From Zingiber officinale (lineage: Eukaryota > Streptophyta > Magnoliopsida > Zingiberales > Zingiberaceae): DNA of 64,000 bases. The notes under the pieces are model-generated. The model made no database searches and had not been told where the DNA came from. It worked only from the letters and a program-made list of their open reading frames with translations. The position numbers and the translations under genes are program-made. The first letter of the stretch is position 1; the number at the start of each line of letters is the position of its first letter. Of this stretch, positions 12,401 through 23,935 are shown one piece after another. The stretch spans positions 30,572,202-30,636,201 of the forward strand of contig NC_055987.1 of the NCBI RefSeq assembly GCF_018446385.1, written 5' to 3'.

Positions 12401-15400
12401 ATTATGTACCTCTCTTGTGTGGCAATAGAACAATCATTCTGATCATCATTTTGTGAGGTGGTCTTATCAAAAATTTCATTTCCATTGGACAGGTTGAGTG
12501 CCTCATCTAAGGCCAGGCTTTTCTGCTGCTCAGCATGAAGGTTTTCTTCTTGATCGGCAGTTATAATAGTCTTCTTTGAGTCGTATAGTTTTAATTTCTT
12601 CTTTCTACATAAAGAAAAGTGGGAAAGTAAAGCTCCAAAGCCATAAAATAATATGTAATCGAAGATCTCAAATCTACCAGTAAAAACAGTATACAACATC
12701 TTAAGCTTTCACTGCAAAAAAAGAAAAGGATGATAAGGACATAAAATATATATATATATATAAAGTTTGAGGAAAGAAGATCAATTATGTACCTCTTTCC
12801 TTTAGTAGTAGACCAATCCTTATGATCATCATCACTATGTGAGGTAATTAACTTGCTGAATTTTTCCTCCCCACTGGACGTGATACATGCTCCCTCTAAG
12901 GTCAGGGATTTATGCTGCTCAGGGTGTATGTTTTCTTTCAGGTTAGCAGTAGTACTAGTCTGCTTCAAGCTGTGAAGCTTAGATTTCTTCTTCCTATATC
13001 AGCAAAAATAGACAAATAAAACTCCAAAATTAACAAACAGTTCCAGGAATTATTATGTATATAAGGGTTGTCAAAGCCCTTATGCCATTAGCCAAAATGG
13101 AAAATTAAACACATAGCGGGCCAATAATATACAAATATTAGAGGTTGTTAGGTGAATCAAGTATCAAATCATCACCAAGAAGAGCTATATTGAACCAAAA
13201 TGTTATGGGTCTTATCAAAAATCAAATAATACTTTATTCACTGGGCCTCCAAAGTAGATCAAAATAAAGCATAGCATTAGATTGTGTTTACTTGTATGGA
13301 AAGATAAGAGGAGTGTTGAAGAAGGAAAGTGATACAACATGTGTAATTTGTAATTCTTTCCTTCTCTCTCACCCCCTTCTCCCTCATAACTTTCCATACA
13401 AGTAAACCCAACCTTAGTTGTCATAGGATAGTGACCTGAATCACTAGTTACTGAGCTAAGCTGTAAATTCATGATTCATGTTATTCAAATTTGAAAACTA
13501 AATCTCAACAAGTCATGTAGTGTATGAATCAGCACCTGGACAGGCATCATGATGCATATTTGTGACTCATGATTAGTTCAATAACTGACAGTAATATATA
13601 ACTAGGCACATGGCAACTACACATTTTTCATTGGTACAAGTTATTAGCATCATCACAAAAGTATCCTACAAATAACATGTGTCCTTAAATGAGAATTTAG
13701 AGGGTGAATTTGAGTGAAGGACAGACAGTGCTACATTATTGCTTGATTGTCCCTTTGATAGGATTATATCTTTGAATACTGAAGGTCAATAAGACAATTA
13801 GGACAAGTAGAGAAAATATATTGGAAAATATGCAATAGTCACCAATAAACAATTGTATATGACAACATTATATATTACCATTTAGCATTACAAGGGAATT
13901 TGAAAAAAAATAAAAAAAGGAATCTAGAACCAATAAGTATTTATGGAGGTGCAATGAATAGCATTTAGATAAGGAAATGTATCAAGAAACAACATATTAG
14001 TAGTTCACTTCATGATTTAAAATTTCGATCCGTGCCGAGATTTCGGTCCCAAACCGGAACGATACGATTTCGGTATTGTATCGTACCGTGCTGATACAAT
14101 TTCGGTATTTTTTTTATTTATATATAATAATTATTAGAAAAATATGTTTATCGTGTATAATTTAAAAATAAGTTGTATATTGATTTTATATAAGTTGTTT
14201 GAACAATTTAATATGGTTAGAAAAAATAATTAAATATAATTTTCTATAAAGATGTATTAATTACTCGAATTAAAATTGATACATCATAATTATATAAATT
14301 AATTATTTATTCATTTAATTAATTATTAGTTTAAATCTTATATATTTAAAATAGAAAAAATCAAAATATCAATTAAACAACAAGATAATATTAAATAATA
14401 ATACAAAATTATGAGAATATAAATATAATTTATTAGAATTTTTTTAGAATTTTTAAATAAATTTAAAAAAAGAATTTTTTATAATAGGGATAATTTAATT
14501 AGGGTTTATAAAAGCATATTCAAAATATCACTCTAGTTGGGAATGATTTAATTAATTAAGTCTTTTTTTTCTTTTTCAACAGTGATCTCGCGAGTCCCGC
14601 GAGCACTGCTCGCACGACACTTCCGCCGACGGCGGAGGCGTCACGCGACGCTTCCATCGCCTGTGTTGCGGGGCGCCGAAGCGTCGCGGGACGCTTCTAG
14701 CGGAGCGCCAGAAATGTCACGCGACGCCTCCGTCACCGCCGAAAGTGTCCTGCTACTTCCGGCGGCACGGAGGCATCGATCACGGGCGGATGACGAAGGC
14801 GAAATTTGTCCACCTGCTATGCCGGTTTCGCTTCCTCACCGGAACGGTAAATTCCGACGATTTTAGGCGGCACGACTTGGCACTTCAAACCCTAGTTCAC
14901 TTCACTTATTGGACAACATGATTAGATTGACTTTTAACTACCTTTAGTCCTATCACTTAACTATAATGTGCTCCTCTTCGGAGACATTGCCATAAGAATA
15001 TTTGATAGGGCATTGGATCCCATATAATGTTCTTGCAAAGTCAAGCATAAATGCATCAAATAATATTATTATAAAATTGCTCATCCTGTTTAAATGCATC
15101 AAATCATATTATTATAAAATTGCTTGTCTTGTTTATTCATATTCATAGAAATAAGAAAAAACATTTAGAGAAATCAATAGAAATACACGACATTGTGCAA
15201 ATAAAGGGAAAAAGATCAGTAAAAATACAGCCATTAAGGTATTGTTATAAGAGTTTCTGAGAAATATGTTAATGCATACGTCAATGTGTCAACAAAAAGA
15301 GAAAAGACAGTATCGGTTACTTTAAGCCGTAAGGATGTAGCTATAAGAAGTTTTATAAGCTATATAAAGTATTAAAAGTAAATTTCAACAAAGTGAAAAT

Positions 15401-17455
15401 CACTCAAGTTATAGATGAAGATTGATACTTTGAGTTCTGTAGTTCATCCGATTGCTTCCTTTTTCTTTTCAAATTTATTTCTTCAGTTGGCATATTGGTT
15501 GTTCTTTCCTCTTCTGCATACGCATTCTCTATAGTTTTATTTTTGCAGGGTATAGCTATAAAAAGTCTTATATCCTCTTGAGAATCTTGAACAGTGAGAA
15601 GTTCATCACATAAAAGAATAGGCCTCTTTTCAACAATATCAGAATTTTGTATATGACAGGCTTCACCACCAATCTCAAGAAGCTTCTTCTTTTTGTCTAA
15701 TTTCTTGCTAACCCTGGCAAAGGTAAGAAAAGAGAGAAATTATAATATTTAATGCAATAAGAGTAGCAATATATTATTATATAATATGAAGCGTAGAAGG
15801 AATGACCACTTCATCATATGCATAGAAAGATGCAAAGCCCTGTCATTATCCTATCTGAGTGAGCTAATTTTAGTTTCAACATTGAATAATTTAAGTTGTA
15901 GAACTCAAAAGGTCTCTAAAATTATCAATATCATAGAAAATTAATGAGACTTATTGGAGAAAGCAGCTAAGCATGCAAGACAAATCAGAGTGAGGGCGAG
16001 AATTATGATGGTGCATTCAATTCTGAGTGCCAGAGGTGGAGATAACCTTCTATTTGAAATTGGAGAAATTTATCAAAGCATTTTGACTTATTTTTCCAAC
16101 CTAGATCTTTGCAAGGTTGTTAGATTTAGACATTGATACATCATGATCAACACAAGCAAGGCAAGTAACTACACTTTCGCATCAAATTTCCAAGGATTGC
16201 ATTTATGTAACAGGCAACAAAAGATCCTAACTAAAGCAACAGAACAAACGTCCTAAGGATATTTGCAGGGAGCAACCATATATAAAACATCTTCCACATG
16301 CGTTGAAGAGACACTAATAACAAGGAAAATTTTGCACTGAGTTCAGAAAAAAAAATCATGAAATAGTAGTTTAGAATCAAATGCAGATGAATGGCATGTG
16401 ATTCTAATGAAGTCCTGATTTGTATATCCACTAATAAATTAATATCATAGCTTTAAGAATCCAGAGTCCAGACTGATAAAAACCTTTACAATTCTGTACT
16501 AGGATAAAAGCATTGCAGAATGAAGCACTAACTGAATTTATTCTCAAGAGCCAATCATAGGCACTAAACATGGCTGCATATCAAAATTTTAAAAATAGGA
16601 TTTGGTGAGCCCAATATAATGATATCCCTAATTATAGTATTATTTAAACTTATCCATTACTTTGTTACTCAGTATAACAAAAAATAAATAAACAAGCTAG
16701 TAAACAACAGCAACGATTCACTAAATTGAGACCACCTGAACCTTGTGAATCTCAACAATGAAACATTATACACAAATAGTTACCTGACTTTATCACTATT
16801 CTTGAATATGCTTGTCGATTCAAACAGTGGTAAAACGAAGTCATCCATCTGAAAATAGAGGAAAGGAGTAAAGGGAGTAGATAAAGTTATTTGTATACTA
16901 TTTCATATAAAATAATTCACTGGTATAGATATATCCCACCAAAACTCATTTAGCTGGAAGCGACATTTATCAACATCATATGACATGCGGAGTCAAAGAA
17001 TATGTTGCGTCCTATATCATACCTTTCTTATCAAGAACTATAGAAAATAGGATTTTATTTGTTTAACCATAGCTCTATTAGTCATTTGCAATCAATCCGA
17101 AAGGCATTCATATTCCAGAAAATCAATTACCAAAATGACCGAAAAGAACAGAGAATCCCGTTCATTATTTATCACAGCTATGAAACCCTTTTTTACTCGG
17201 AAAACAAAAGTAGCATGAATCGGACAATTGAAGAAGGGGGGCCTGACAGGCGGAAATGCTTACGGAGAGGATGATCCCATCGGGACAGGTTCCATCGAGG
17301 GAGAAGGTGCGAAGGATGTGAGCTGCGACGTCGGAGACGGTGGTAAAATCGGAGCGGACGAGGAGCCAGCAACGGACGAAGCCTTCCGACTTCTGCGACT
17401 CGGTGAGGAGGTGATCATCGAACTCCACACGCAGCCTCACGGTGCCTTCTTCCAT
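3484..17455 (-). CDS. COIL: Coilin (Cajal body scaffold protein), 14 exons
   Basis: Coilin nucleates nuclear Cajal bodies, where snRNPs and snoRNPs mature. Proposed exons: 17455-17264, 16848-16784, 15713-15429, 12993-12793, 12604-12410, 10030-9967, 8875-8804, 8686-8548, 6912-6872, 5912-5721, 5420-5349, 4207-4058, 3953-3812, 3728-3484. All phases agree and total 2055 nt (684 aa plus stop; Arabidopsis coilin is about 608 aa). Exons 1-2 encode the N-terminal self-association domain (starts MEEGTVRLRVEFDD; later VLPLFESTSIFK). Exon 7 gives the basic block LPSRSARRKKAKRQW, exon 8 RPGHIRFESLG, and exon 10 WNGTISKKKGQKWGREK. Exons 11-13 give the Tudor-like fold (YRLVELSSSW, VGKVSSYDPIS). Exon 14 ends with the conserved WSYRALRRSALGPT. 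Acceptors of exons 8 and 10 are the least certain. Exons 4 and 5 are similar to each other (tandem exon duplication). Introns carry several transposons. Confidence 0.93.
4327..4612 (+). mobile_element. tRNA-derived SINE (family B) in a coilin intron
   Basis: A 246-bp insertion (4347-4592) is flanked by a perfect 20-bp direct repeat (4327-4346 and 4593-4612), typical of target-primed reverse transcription. Its 5' part holds an A-box-like TAGCAGTAGGG (about 4364) and a B-box-like GATTTGATTCC (about 4402), spaced as in a pol III promoter. It lies in the intron between coilin exons 11 and 12. The perfect target duplication suggests recent insertion. Confidence 0.8.
10653..11816 (+). mobile_element. 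Solo LTR (probably gypsy-type) in a coilin intron
   Basis: The insertion starts TGATACGG at 10658 and ends near 11811. ATATA occurs at 10653-10657 and again at 11812-11816 as a possible 5-bp target duplication. A core promoter TATAAAAAGG lies at about 11519, followed by an R/U5-like GC-richer segment. No gag-pol is present, so this is a solo LTR. Exact ends are approximate. Long antisense open frames here come from the internal tandem repeat and are not genes. Confidence 0.6.
10822..11190. repeat. About 74-bp tandem repeat array inside the solo LTR
   Basis: Five degenerate copies share AGTCTCTCA..CATACAGTCGGTCGACCCAA-like and ATCGGACTTA-like phrases at about 71-76-bp spacing. They lie upstream of the LTR TATA box, that is, in the U3 region. 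Confidence 0.75.
11831..11859. repeat. (ATT)n microsatellite
   Basis: About ten ATT units lie just downstream of the solo LTR in the coilin intron. Confidence 0.95.
13277..13416. mobile_element. Tourist-like MITE (PIF/Harbinger) in a coilin intron
   Basis: The 134-bp element (13280-13413) has terminal inverted repeats of about 25 bp (GTTTACTTGTATGGAAAG and its complement) and a TTA duplication on each side (13277-13279, 13414-13416). This matches PIF/Harbinger-derived MITEs. It has no coding capacity. Confidence 0.75.
14001..14904. mobile_element. Unclassified 880-bp insertion with 12-bp target duplication
   Basis: A perfect 12-bp direct repeat (TAGTTCACTTCA at 14001-14012 and 14893-14904) brackets the insertion in coilin intron 3. 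The first part is very AT-rich and opens with CCGAAATCG-like phrases (reverse orientation). The last 300 bp is strikingly GC- and CpG-rich, with repeated TCACGCGACGC-like words. There is no clear inverted repeat or A-tail. The long duplication favours target-primed insertion, but the class is not settled. An open frame in the GC-rich part (14582-14866) matches nothing I recognise. Confidence 0.6.
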
Positions 17456-17758
17456 TTCCCGGTGAAATGTAGAGATCGGAGTAGGGTTTCGTTAGAGGCG
17501 AACTATCTCCGTCGCCTTCGCTTCGTCCTGCAAAATCTAAAACCCCTTTTTGGGCGAGCTTGCAGTGTTTACCAGGCAGGGTTTCTGATGATTGTGTTGT
17601 CTTAGTCGTGATCATTTTATTATTTATCTCATAATAATTCAAAATTAAGAATTAAAAAATAATAATGAAACTCAAAAAAGAGAAAGAAAAAAAACTCTAT
17701 AATTAGATATTAAACGTTAAAATGGTTTTTTACTTAACCACGGGTTTTTTAAATTATT

Positions 17759-20700
17759 ATCCATTTCTCATTGTACCTTTATCAGGCGATTAATTTTTTT
17801 TTTTTTTTATCAATCGAATCGATTTGCTCTGTACCAAAATTTCAAATTTTGAGTAAATCAGTCGACTGATTTATTTTTTTTAAAGTCGATTTAAGCTAAA
17901 ATTGATTGTTGCGTCAAATAACTTTGAATTGATATGAATTTATTTCCTATATATTTGACTATCTCTCCTGATTATATCCATGCACTCAAATATCAATTTA
18001 ATGTTTAGTACATCAATCGATTTTACCCAAAATCAGCTGATGAACCAAATGACCTTGGATTTATATGAAATTAATTTCTATGTATTCATCTACCTCTTCT
18101 AATTATATTCATATCCTCAAATATCAATTTGACTTAATATATTGTTTGAACAAGGATATGTTTGAAAATTCAATCCGTATTAAAAAAATCTGGTTAATAG
18201 ACCAAACTATCTCGGATTGACATGAAATTAGATCATATATGTTTGGCTAGTTTTCTTGATTATATTCATATCCTCAAATATAAATTTGATCTGATATATT
18301 GAGAGTAATAATTTTTTAAGGTCAGTTGATGGACCAAATGATCTCGGATTAACATAAAAACAGTTCTTATGTATTTGTCTACCTCTCCTAATTATATGCA
18401 TTCCCTCAAACCTCAATTTGACTAATATATTGAGAGCAATATTTTTTTAACACGAAAATATTTGAAAATTTTAATTTTTGTTCAAAAAATTTAGCTGATG
18501 GGCCAAATGATCTCGGATTGATATGAAACTAAATCATATATGTTCAGCTAGTTCTCCTGATTATATTCATGTTCTTAAACATCAATTTGACTTAAAATAT
18601 TAATAGAAATGATTTTTTAAATATATTCAAATTTAAAAAATTATTGCTCTTAATATATTGAGTCAAATTGATATTTGAGAGCATAGATATAATCAAAAGA
18701 GTTAGATGAATATATATGAACTAGTTTCATGTCAATCCGAGGTCATTTGGTCCATCAGCCGAATTTTTTGAACACGAATTAAAATTTTCAAATATTTTCA
18801 TATTAAAAAATCATTACTCTCAATATATTGAGTCAAATTGATGTTTAAGGGCATAGATATAATTAGGAGAATTAAACAAACACATAGAAGCTAGTTTCAT
18901 GTCAATCTGAGGTTATTTAATCCATCAGCCGATTTTGGATCAAATGACCTCAAATTGAAATGAAACTAGTTCCTATATGTTCGTCTACCTCTCCTGATTA
19001 TATCTATGCTCTCAAACATTAATTTGATTTAATATATTGAGAGCAATAATTTTTTAATATTAATATATTTAAAAAATTTAATCCGTATTCAAAAAATCAT
19101 TGTTCTCAATATATTATATCAAATTGATGTTTGAGAGCATGAATATAATCAGAAGAATTAACTGAATATATAAGATATAATTTTATGTCATTTCGAAGTT
19201 GTCTGGTTCAACAGCTAGATTTTTTGAACATGAATTAAATTTTTCAAATATTTTCATGTCTATAAAATTATTGCTTTCAATATATTGAGTCAAATTGACG
19301 TTTGAATGCATGAATATAATCAAGAGAGATAGACAAATAAATAGAAACTAATTTCATATCAATTCGAGGTCATTTGGTCCATCAACCAATTTTAGACAAA
19401 ATCGACTAATGGACAAAATGACCTCGGATTGACATAAAACCAGTTCATATGTGTTCGTCTACCTCTCATGATTATTTCTATGCCCTCAAAAATCAATTTG
19501 TCTCAATATATTGAAAGCAATGATTTTTTAAACATAAATATATTTGAAAATTTTAATTCATGTTCAAAAAATCATTGCTCTTAATATATTGAGTCAAATT
19601 GACATTTGAGAGTATAGAAATAATCAAAAGAGGTAGATGAACACATAGGAACTCGTTTCATATCAATCCGAGGTCATTTGGTCCATCAGCAGATTTTAGA
19701 TAAAACTGGCTAATGGACTAAATAACCTAAAATCGGTTGATGGACCAAATGACTGCGGATTGATATAAAACTAGTTCCTATGTATTCATCTACTTATCTT
19801 GATTATTTTCATTATCTCAAATGTCAATTTTGTTGGAGCAATCTAGGTGCCCTAAGTTTTGATGTTTGGGCAAAGGTTTAAGTTAGGTTTATTGTTGTAC
19901 TTGATATGCATTGTGAGTGTGCAGGATACAGGTACAACAAGGAAAGTCCAAGTGTGATCTTGACAAAGGAGGAAAGTCCAAGGATGAGTCTTGGCAGTGT
20001 AAGTCCAAGTATGTAATATTGACAACATAAGTCCAAGTGTGACTTGGCAATGGATGAAGTCCCGGAGGTGAGGAGCCTCTTGGCAAAGGAAGACTCGACA
20101 ATAATGACAAGGCCGATGGAAGTTCCAGAAGGCAAGACGTGAAGGATGGGGAGGCATCCGAGGGACGTAAGGCTGATGAAGGAGGCTAGAAGGCTAGGTC
20201 TAGATTGGTCGGGCGAGAACGAGTGATGAGTGAATGTACCCGAGGTAAAATCCTAGAATTAGGGTTACTGTAGCAGTACTGTAGTAGCACTGTAGCAGTC
20301 GACTGGTGACTGTAGCAGTCGACTGATACACTGTAGAGAGCCGTTGGGCTGACACCAGTCGACTGGTGCAAGGACCAGTCGACTGGTAACGGGCAAATCA
20401 GCTTACTGATTTGTTCCAAGCTCTATAAGAAGGAGCTTGGGATGGTCGGCCAAGGTGACGAAATTAGACTTGGTTAAAGCCTAATTAGTAGTCACTAAAC
20501 GTGCTCAAGGTTCTCTTGTGTCCAAGTGTTCTTGGTTGGTGTTGTGGTGAGATTTCTCCACCCACAAGGAGTTGCTTGAGTAGCCCGAGTTTGCCGGGGG
20601 CTAATCCACCGAAAGATCGGGATCGTCCACCTTACGGACAGCCGTGGAGTAGGAGCAAGTTATCTCCGAACCACGTTAAATTGACGTGCATTGGTTTGCA

Positions 20701-21475
20701 TTTCCTTTCTTTGTCTTTAGCTTTCATATTCGTATTTAGTTTCGTATTATTCTGCTGTGCAACTAACGAATACGTAGGAAGCCATCGATTTGGGTGAGCC
20801 GCTATTCACCCCCCCCCTCTAGCGGGCAAATCGGTCCCAACAAATTTGACTTAATATATTAAGAGTAATGATTTTTTAAACACGAATTAAAATTTTTAAA
20901 CATATTTGTGTTCAAAAAATCATTACTCTCAATATATTTGGTCAAATTGATGTTTGAGGGTATGAATATAATTAGGAAAATTAGCCAAATACATAAGATC
21001 TAGTTCCATGTCAACCTAGTTTGTTTGGTCCATCAGTCAGATTTGTTTAACACAAGTTAAAATTTTTAAACATATTCATATTTAAAAAATCATTGCTCTC
21101 AATATACTAAGTTAGTTTAACATTTAAGGGTATAGATATAAAAAAGAGAGGTAGACGAATACATAGGAACTAGTTTCATGTCAATCCGAGGTCATTTGGT
21201 CTATCAACTGATTTTGAAAAATATCAACTGATGTACCAAACGTCAAATTGACGTTTGGGGGCATGAATATAATCAGGAGAGATAGTCAAATATATAGGAA
21301 TTAGTTTCATATTAATCTGATGTCGTTTGGTCCATCAACAAATTTTACCTAAAATTGACTTTGGAAAAAAAACAAATTAGTTGATTGATTTGCTTAAAAT
21401 TTCATCGTTTCGGCACACAACGAAATTGATTCGACTGATCTAAAAAATCAGTCGACTAATAAGGGTAAAATGGAT
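17759..21475. mobile_element. Multi-unit foldback element
   Basis: The outer ends are inverted copies of each other (about 17759-17900 against 21475-21340), each with an ATCCATTT start and CAGTCGACT. The interior is about 16 copies of one unit of roughly 100-180 bp, recognisable by CCTCGGATTGACATGAAAC, CTACCTCTCCTGATTATAT and CTCAATATATTGAG. Plus-oriented copies begin near 17910, 18040, 18200, 18328, 18500, 18940, 19405 and 19740. Minus-oriented copies begin near 18640, 18815, 19105, 19277, 19577, 20915, 21100 and 21240. No transposase frame is present. Without the nested LTR it is about 2.7 kb. Confidence 0.75.
19826..20847. mobile_element. Solo LTR nested in the foldback element
   Basis: A 1012-bp LTR (19831-20842) starts TGTTGGAGCA and ends GTCCCAACA, bracketed by the perfect 5-bp duplication AATTT (19826-19830, 20843-20847). 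It contains four copies of the palindrome CAGTCGACTG (20296, 20316, 20356, 20376) and a C-run with CTCTAGCGGGCAAATCGG near its end. No internal domain remains. The ends resemble those of Maximus/SIRE-type copia LTRs, which is an inference. Short open frames inside are not genes. Confidence 0.85.
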
Positions 21476-21714
21476 ACGTGATTTTGTAATTTTGAAACTA
21501 TCCTATGTGATTTGATAGTTTCAAAAATTTACGTAAAAAAACACAATATTAACCTTTGATTTCAAACACAAGAATTTATATTTTTCATTCTAAATATGTT
21601 TCGGGATAGATGACATTTATTTCTTTATATATATATTTTTATAATCCAGTTGTCCTGTTTTTCAAATCAATTAATCTCGAACATAACCGACCTAACTCCA
21701 TCATGAGTAGTTCA

Positions 21715-21952
21715 AATGAGAGTTTATTCGTCCCCTCGGATGGGTCTAGTGGCTAGCACATGAGGTGTTGCCACAATGAGGTCTGTGGTTCGAATCTCGG
21801 CAAAGCCGAAGTAAATGCTTCCCTTATGTGTTAGTCACTATTCCAAAGGCTAATAGTCGCCCGTGATTTATCTCCTCTGTGTTGGCCCTGAGACGGATTG
21901 ACAGGGACGCTGGAGACAAACGTATTCACCTTTTGCCATAATGAGAGTTCAT
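21715..21952 (+). mobile_element. tRNA-derived SINE (family A), full length
   Basis: A roughly 212-bp element (21728-21939) carries an A-box-like TCTAGTGGCTAGC (about 21746) and a near-perfect B-box GGTTCGAATCT (about 21787). It ends ATTCACCTTTTGCC. A 13-bp duplication (AATGAGAGTTTAT / AATGAGAGTTCAT) flanks it at 21715-21727 and 21940-21952. Three more copies or fragments occur in the window. Confidence 0.88.
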
Positions 21953-23058
21953 CCTCTCTTAGTTATATCAAAGTGGTTACCATGGTGTATGAGATGCCTA
22001 GTTACATCACAAGTAGTTCAAACATCGTGAGCATATAAGGTGCTCAATTTTTTGAACCACTCCACCTCGGTACTAGAAACATGGGCCACAAACACACGCT
22101 AAGGATAGTATTTTTTTTTTTTAGATAATCCAAGTTTTTTGTTCAAATACTAGTTCTTCGAACTACTCCACGTAGGTACTAGAACCGTGGACAACAAACA
22201 TAGTTGCTCTGTAAGGTGAGGCCACCTAACCCCACCTAGGTATTCGTACTCATGCCACTTGATATAATTTTCCCTTTAAAATAGAGTATATGCATGCTTA
22301 ATCGAACCGTTGTACTCTTAAGTGTCTATTCAGTGCCTTACTGTTGCACCATGCCCCCGGAGCAAATAAATGACATTTTATTTTATTTTTTATACCATAT
22401 ATTCAGATCTTATAATCCAATTAATTCTAGGATAGACAATCTGACCCTATATTCAACTCATAATTAAATTTTAAAAATATGATAACTCCTGATACAAATA
22501 TTTGATTGACATATGTAGTCTTAACATGGAAACCGAACCCTTGTTGTTGAGGAGCAATGTCCTATCTTTTACCTCAACATGATGCCTAGGGCAGATAGAT
22601 GACATTTTATGTTGTAAAAGATGACATTATTTATTTCAAGCGATTTTCTTCGGTTCCATAATTAGATATAGATAGTCAATTATGTACTTAATAGACCCTA
22701 TGTGGGAGAGGATTTCCCATAATTTCATTATAATTCGGCTCTATCTCATACTATAAATCTATCATATGATGATCAATTTGGTTACATTCTTGGATATATA
22801 GATTATTGTTTCCGGAGCTATGATGCAATGGTAAGATATTCATGTTGTTATTCAAACATCCATAGTTTTGATACTAGTCTTTTATATTATCATCATGAGT
22901 ATTTCTTGATTTATTTTAATGACCGATTAAAAAATTTTTATGAAACTGGTCAATCATTTCGTACTCATCAATAAAATTAACTGGATTTCTTATAATATAT
23001 TTATTATTATTATTATTAATATTAATATGATTAATGTATGACATTTTAACTTCATATG
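21953..23058. other. AT-rich intergenic DNA
   Basis: No gene is supported. A segment with GAACCACTCCACCTCGGTACTAGAAAC at about 22054 is partly duplicated at about 22158, suggesting an old degenerate repeat. The rest is AT-rich without recognisable coding. Confidence 0.5.
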
Positions 23059-23303
23059 CACGTGTATTTATTGTGGCAAAAAAAAAGCGAATACACTTGT
23101 CCTAGTGTCCCCGTCAACCCGTCCGAAGGTCAACACGGAGGAGATAAATCACGGGGCGACTACTAGCCTTTGGAATAGTAACTAACATATAAGAGAGTAT
23201 TTACCTCGATTTTGTCGAGATTCGAACCCCAGACCTCATTATGACAATACCTCATGCGCTAACCACTAGACCCATCCGAGAGGACATACACACGTATATT
23301 TAT
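23059..23303 (-). mobile_element. tRNA-derived SINE (family A), minus orientation
   Basis: This is the reverse complement of the 21728 element: GTTCGAACC-type B box near 23222, tRNA-like head at the right end, tail ending in an A/T run at about 23075. A 13-bp duplication with one mismatch (CACGTGTATTTAT / CACGTATATTTAT) flanks it at 23059-23071 and 23291-23303. Confidence 0.85.
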
Positions 23304-23345
23304 GTTCCAAATTGCCTATCTTAAAGAATTATACTAAGTAAAAAC

Positions 23346-23563
23346 TTAGGGTGTGTTTGGTTTACGCATGCCCCATTTTCATTTTCTGGAAAATACGTTT
23401 TTTCTAGAAAATGACTTTTAGTCATTCTCTATTTTTTTCAAAAAATACTATCTATTTTTTTAGAAAATAGATATAGAAAATACAAACCAAACACCATTTT
23501 TTTCAAAAATACATATTTTTAAAAAAATAAAAATAAAAAATACACAAACCAAACACAACCTTA
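23346..23563. mobile_element. Tourist-like MITE (PIF/Harbinger)
   Basis: The 212-bp element begins GGGTGTGTTTGGTT and ends AACCAAACACAACC, with a TTA target duplication at 23346-23348 and 23561-23563. The interior is AT-rich and partly self-complementary. This is the standard Tourist-like layout. Confidence 0.88.
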
Positions 23564-23584
23564 TTTTCTATATGTTCATTCTTT

Positions 23585-23888
23585 ATGGCCGCCGACAGCC
23601 ATGAAAGCCATAGCGAGGCAGCACGGCGGTTAGGATGGTCTAGCCATGGTCGACGTGGCCGGTAGTGCCCATGTTGGCGCGGGGCTTCTTTCTCTCTAAC
23701 TTACTGCAGGCGGCGCGGGCGGCGCGGACGACGAGCAGGCCGTGTCGGCGGCGGAGGCTTGGGAAGGAGGGGGACGAGGAGAGACAACCGGCGTCGACGG
23801 AAGAAGGGAATTTGGAGGTTTGGGGTTTGGAGGACGTGGAGGAGGCGGAGAGAGATTTTTGTGCGAATATCGCATTTATCACAAACAT
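23585..23888 (-). pseudogene. Truncated organellar EF-Tu pseudogene
   Basis: The minus-strand reading gives a Ser-rich, transit-peptide-like N-terminus followed by SKLERKKPRANMGTTGHVDHG. That matches the start of the GTPase domain of plastid-type elongation factor Tu, which delivers aminoacyl-tRNA to organellar ribosomes. The next codon, the invariant P-loop lysine, is TAG (23640-23642). Recognisable residues TILTAVL follow and then homology ends near 23585. Only the leader and the first 20 or so mature residues survive. Plastid EF-Tu (TufA) is the best fit from the leader; mitochondrial EF-Tu is the alternative. Confidence 0.75.
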
Positions 23889-23935
23889 CGCAAAAGAAAA
23901 AGAGAAATGATAAGCTGCAACGGAGAATGGTATAC

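Noticed and set aside
14582-14866. 94-codon Arg-rich frame
   Set aside because: It sits in the CpG-rich end of an intronic insertion and has no family match; kept only as part of that element.
17759-21475. CRISPR-like array of spaced repeats
   Set aside because: Units are long, degenerate and in both orientations, the genome is a plant nuclear one, and there are no cas genes.
21728-21939. Functional tRNA gene
   Set aside because: A and B boxes are present but the acceptor and anticodon stems do not form; the target duplication shows it is a SINE.
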